From positions 372,001 through 436,000 of the forward strand of contig BLLK01000038.1 of NCBI GenBank assembly GCA_021927905.1: DNA of 64,000 nt, read 5' to 3'. Made by a program: the position numbers and the translations under genes. The notes beneath the pieces were generated by a model. That model saw only the letters and a list, made by a program, of their open reading frames with translations. It was not told the DNA's origin and did no database searches. The stretch is from Chaetoceros tenuissimus. Lineage: Eukaryota; Bacillariophyta; Thalassiosirophyceae; Chaetocerotales; Chaetocerotaceae. Numbering within the stretch: the stretch's first letter is position 1; each line of letters starts with the position of its first letter. Shown one piece after another: positions 62,887-64,000 of this stretch.

Positions 62887-63547
62887 TTTAAAAGATTTTA
62901 TGAGTGTGATGGTTGGAGGATATTCTTTCCATCGTTCTCTAGCTAGAGCGAGAGAAGGCATCGGAGCATCAGTGACGATGAACGGCTGTCAGCCATCACT
63001 CTCCTCACATTTATTTATGTACGTACTTGTAGTACCAGAGGGTCCAAAAAATGGCCTTCGAGTGAAATATATATCTTCTGCTTTTGCATTGATTTTGCAT
63101 TATAAACCCCTCTCCATCATGTAGAATTTACCTTCATCACTAATACTAAGACTGATATCATTGTAGAAAGTGTTTGGAAGAGTTTATCAAAGGATTTATT
63201 AGTGTTATTGTGAATTTTGCAAAAAAAATGACAACTCCTTAGCAGACCCGGAAGTAGTGTGAATGAAACTACATAACGATGAAGCAGATTGCTCTTTTAC
63301 TATACGAAGTATACTTGAACATCCTTTTGAACAACAACAAAAAACAAGAGTTTAAAAGCCTTAAAGAGTTCAGAGTCTGTTTGTGATTACCTATTTGTCA
63401 TCGAAGTTGGATGCGTCAATACTGTATTAACAGTGTACTACCCGTATTCCTTTCAAAAATGAAATAATACACTTTGTTCGGCGTGCGAATATCTCTTCAA
63501 ATTTCTGTTCACAACGAAATAATTACATTAATATTTAGACTCTATGT
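62887..63547. promoter_or_regulatory. PstS-like gene promoter and intergenic region
   Basis: About 660 bp. GGATATTC at about 62918-62925 fits the P1BS phosphate-response consensus GNATATNC, 32 bp upstream of the chosen ATG. The match is short and could be chance. No gene seen in the rest. Confidence 0.35.
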
Positions 63548-64000
63548 CTATTGCATTCTTTCTGGAGGATACAAATTTTCTTGCCATCTCTCGCCAATAT
63601 AACGCTGGTTCCAGAAGCCATCTGTGCTTGTGAACCTTCCTGGCTGTATTCCGCGAACAGTCACTCCATTGACACCTCCCCAGCTAAAGCCTAAATTGTA
63701 AACACTTTGATACATATTGAAGTATTTCACTAAAAGATCCATACTGCGTTCGTCAATGGCAAATTCTTGTACATATACGCCTATTGATAAGTCATACTGC
63801 TCCTTGTATTGCTGAATGGTACTGCTTGATCCCTCTAGATATCGGATTCTATCTCCAGAATCATCATCAATGATTTGAATATCATCATATTTGATTCTCT
63901 TTTTCTTTTCTTCATGTTTGCTTTCGTCAGTCTTTACGCGTGCATAAGGTTGAAACTTGTATCTTCTCTTGACGTCTTCGGCATCAAATCTGAAAGTGCA
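63548..64000 (-). CDS. Unrecognised protein, C-terminal part, cut by right edge
   Basis: An open minus-strand frame enters from the right edge and stops at 63548-63550, leaving 150 residues in the window. A charged segment (ESKHEEKKKRIKYDDIQIIDDD) is followed by 'YLEGSSSTIQQYKEQYDLSIGV', an aromatic- and Gly-rich stretch ('NLGFSWGGVNGVTVRG') and the end 'LYPPERMQ'. No family recognised; N-terminus absent. Confidence 0.6.
   Translation of the reverse strand, partial: CTFRFDAEDVKRRYKFQPYARVKTDESKHEEKKKRIKYDDIQIIDDDSGDRIRYLEGSSSTIQQYKEQYDLSIGVYVQEFAIDERSMDLLVKYFNMYQSVYNLGFSWGGVNGVTVRGIQPGRFTSTDGFWNQRYIGERWQENLYPPERMQ

Noticed and set aside
1-64000. CRISPR arrays, bacterial operons or prophage
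   Set aside because: Spliced genes, plastid pre-sequences and eukaryotic ribosomal proteins show nuclear eukaryotic DNA. No spacer-repeat array was seen.

Overview
The window looks like nuclear DNA of a diatom, probably a marine species with a compact, AT-rich genome. The evidence is as follows. Genes lie close together on both strands and carry few, short GT-AG introns (mostly about 60-120 bp, a few up to about 500 bp). Plastid pre-sequences have the diatom-type signal peptide with an aromatic residue after the cleavage site (A-F-A-P in the HCF136 homologue). There is a secreted protein with a silaffin-like K-x-x-K tail. Several ankyrin proteins with Arg/Ser-rich heads, ShKT-prolyl-hydroxylase and glutaredoxin-DEP-DUF547 proteins are also present. 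The species cannot be told from the sequence alone.

Layout. 0-6.3 kb: an edge-truncated beta-helix protein, a plastid-type alpha/beta hydrolase whose reading frame can be spliced directly into an FKBP isomerase, and NOL10/Enp2 (ribosome biogenesis) on the minus strand. 6.7-13 kb: two paralogous secreted proteins of unknown function flank a Ca-binding EF-hand/glutathione-transferase fusion. The first paralogue is broken by a ~0.9 kb insertion that carries a decayed intron-containing gene fragment. The two paralogues share a near-identical 0.9 kb tract that includes an identical intron, while their 5' parts differ. 13.4-23.6 kb: a small membrane protein, a putative plastid J-domain/KOW/Gln-rich protein, a repeat-rich basic protein, the silaffin-like protein, a two-HKD phospholipase-D-family enzyme and a DEDDh RNA exonuclease. 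23.6-27 kb: 3.3 kb without genes, made of two ~1.6 kb direct repeats about 99% alike.

27.2-41.3 kb: HCF136/Ycf48 (photosystem II assembly), a very large ankyrin protein with a nucleotidyltransferase-like N-terminus, a MUS81 endonuclease homologue with an apparent one-base frameshift in a homopolymer, and a DDHD-type phospholipase A1 with an embedded Cys4 motif. 41.4-51.7 kb: a Pro-rich coiled-coil protein, an SR-rich ankyrin protein, an RS-rich protein, and a 1344-residue ankyrin protein with six membrane segments and a pore-like loop that looks like a TRP channel. 51.8-56.4 kb: a small mitochondrial protein resembling the ATPase inhibitor IF1, a glutaredoxin-DEP-DUF547 protein, and a secreted triple-ShKT prolyl-4-hydroxylase-like protein that seems to lack two active-site residues. 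56.5-64 kb: divergent ribosomal protein genes uS8 and eL33, each probably with a 5'UTR intron (the uS8 coding intron may hold a structured RNA), another ankyrin protein, a membrane-anchored PstS-like phosphate-binding protein, and an unrecognised partial gene at the right edge.

Most genes are independent housekeeping or lineage-specific genes, not an operon-like system. Themes that recur are domain fusion (hydrolase+FKBP, EF-hand+GST, Grx+DEP+DUF547, ankyrin+channel), recent local duplication (7-13 kb, 10-11 kb, 23.6-27 kb) and single-base frameshifts that could be real or assembly errors.
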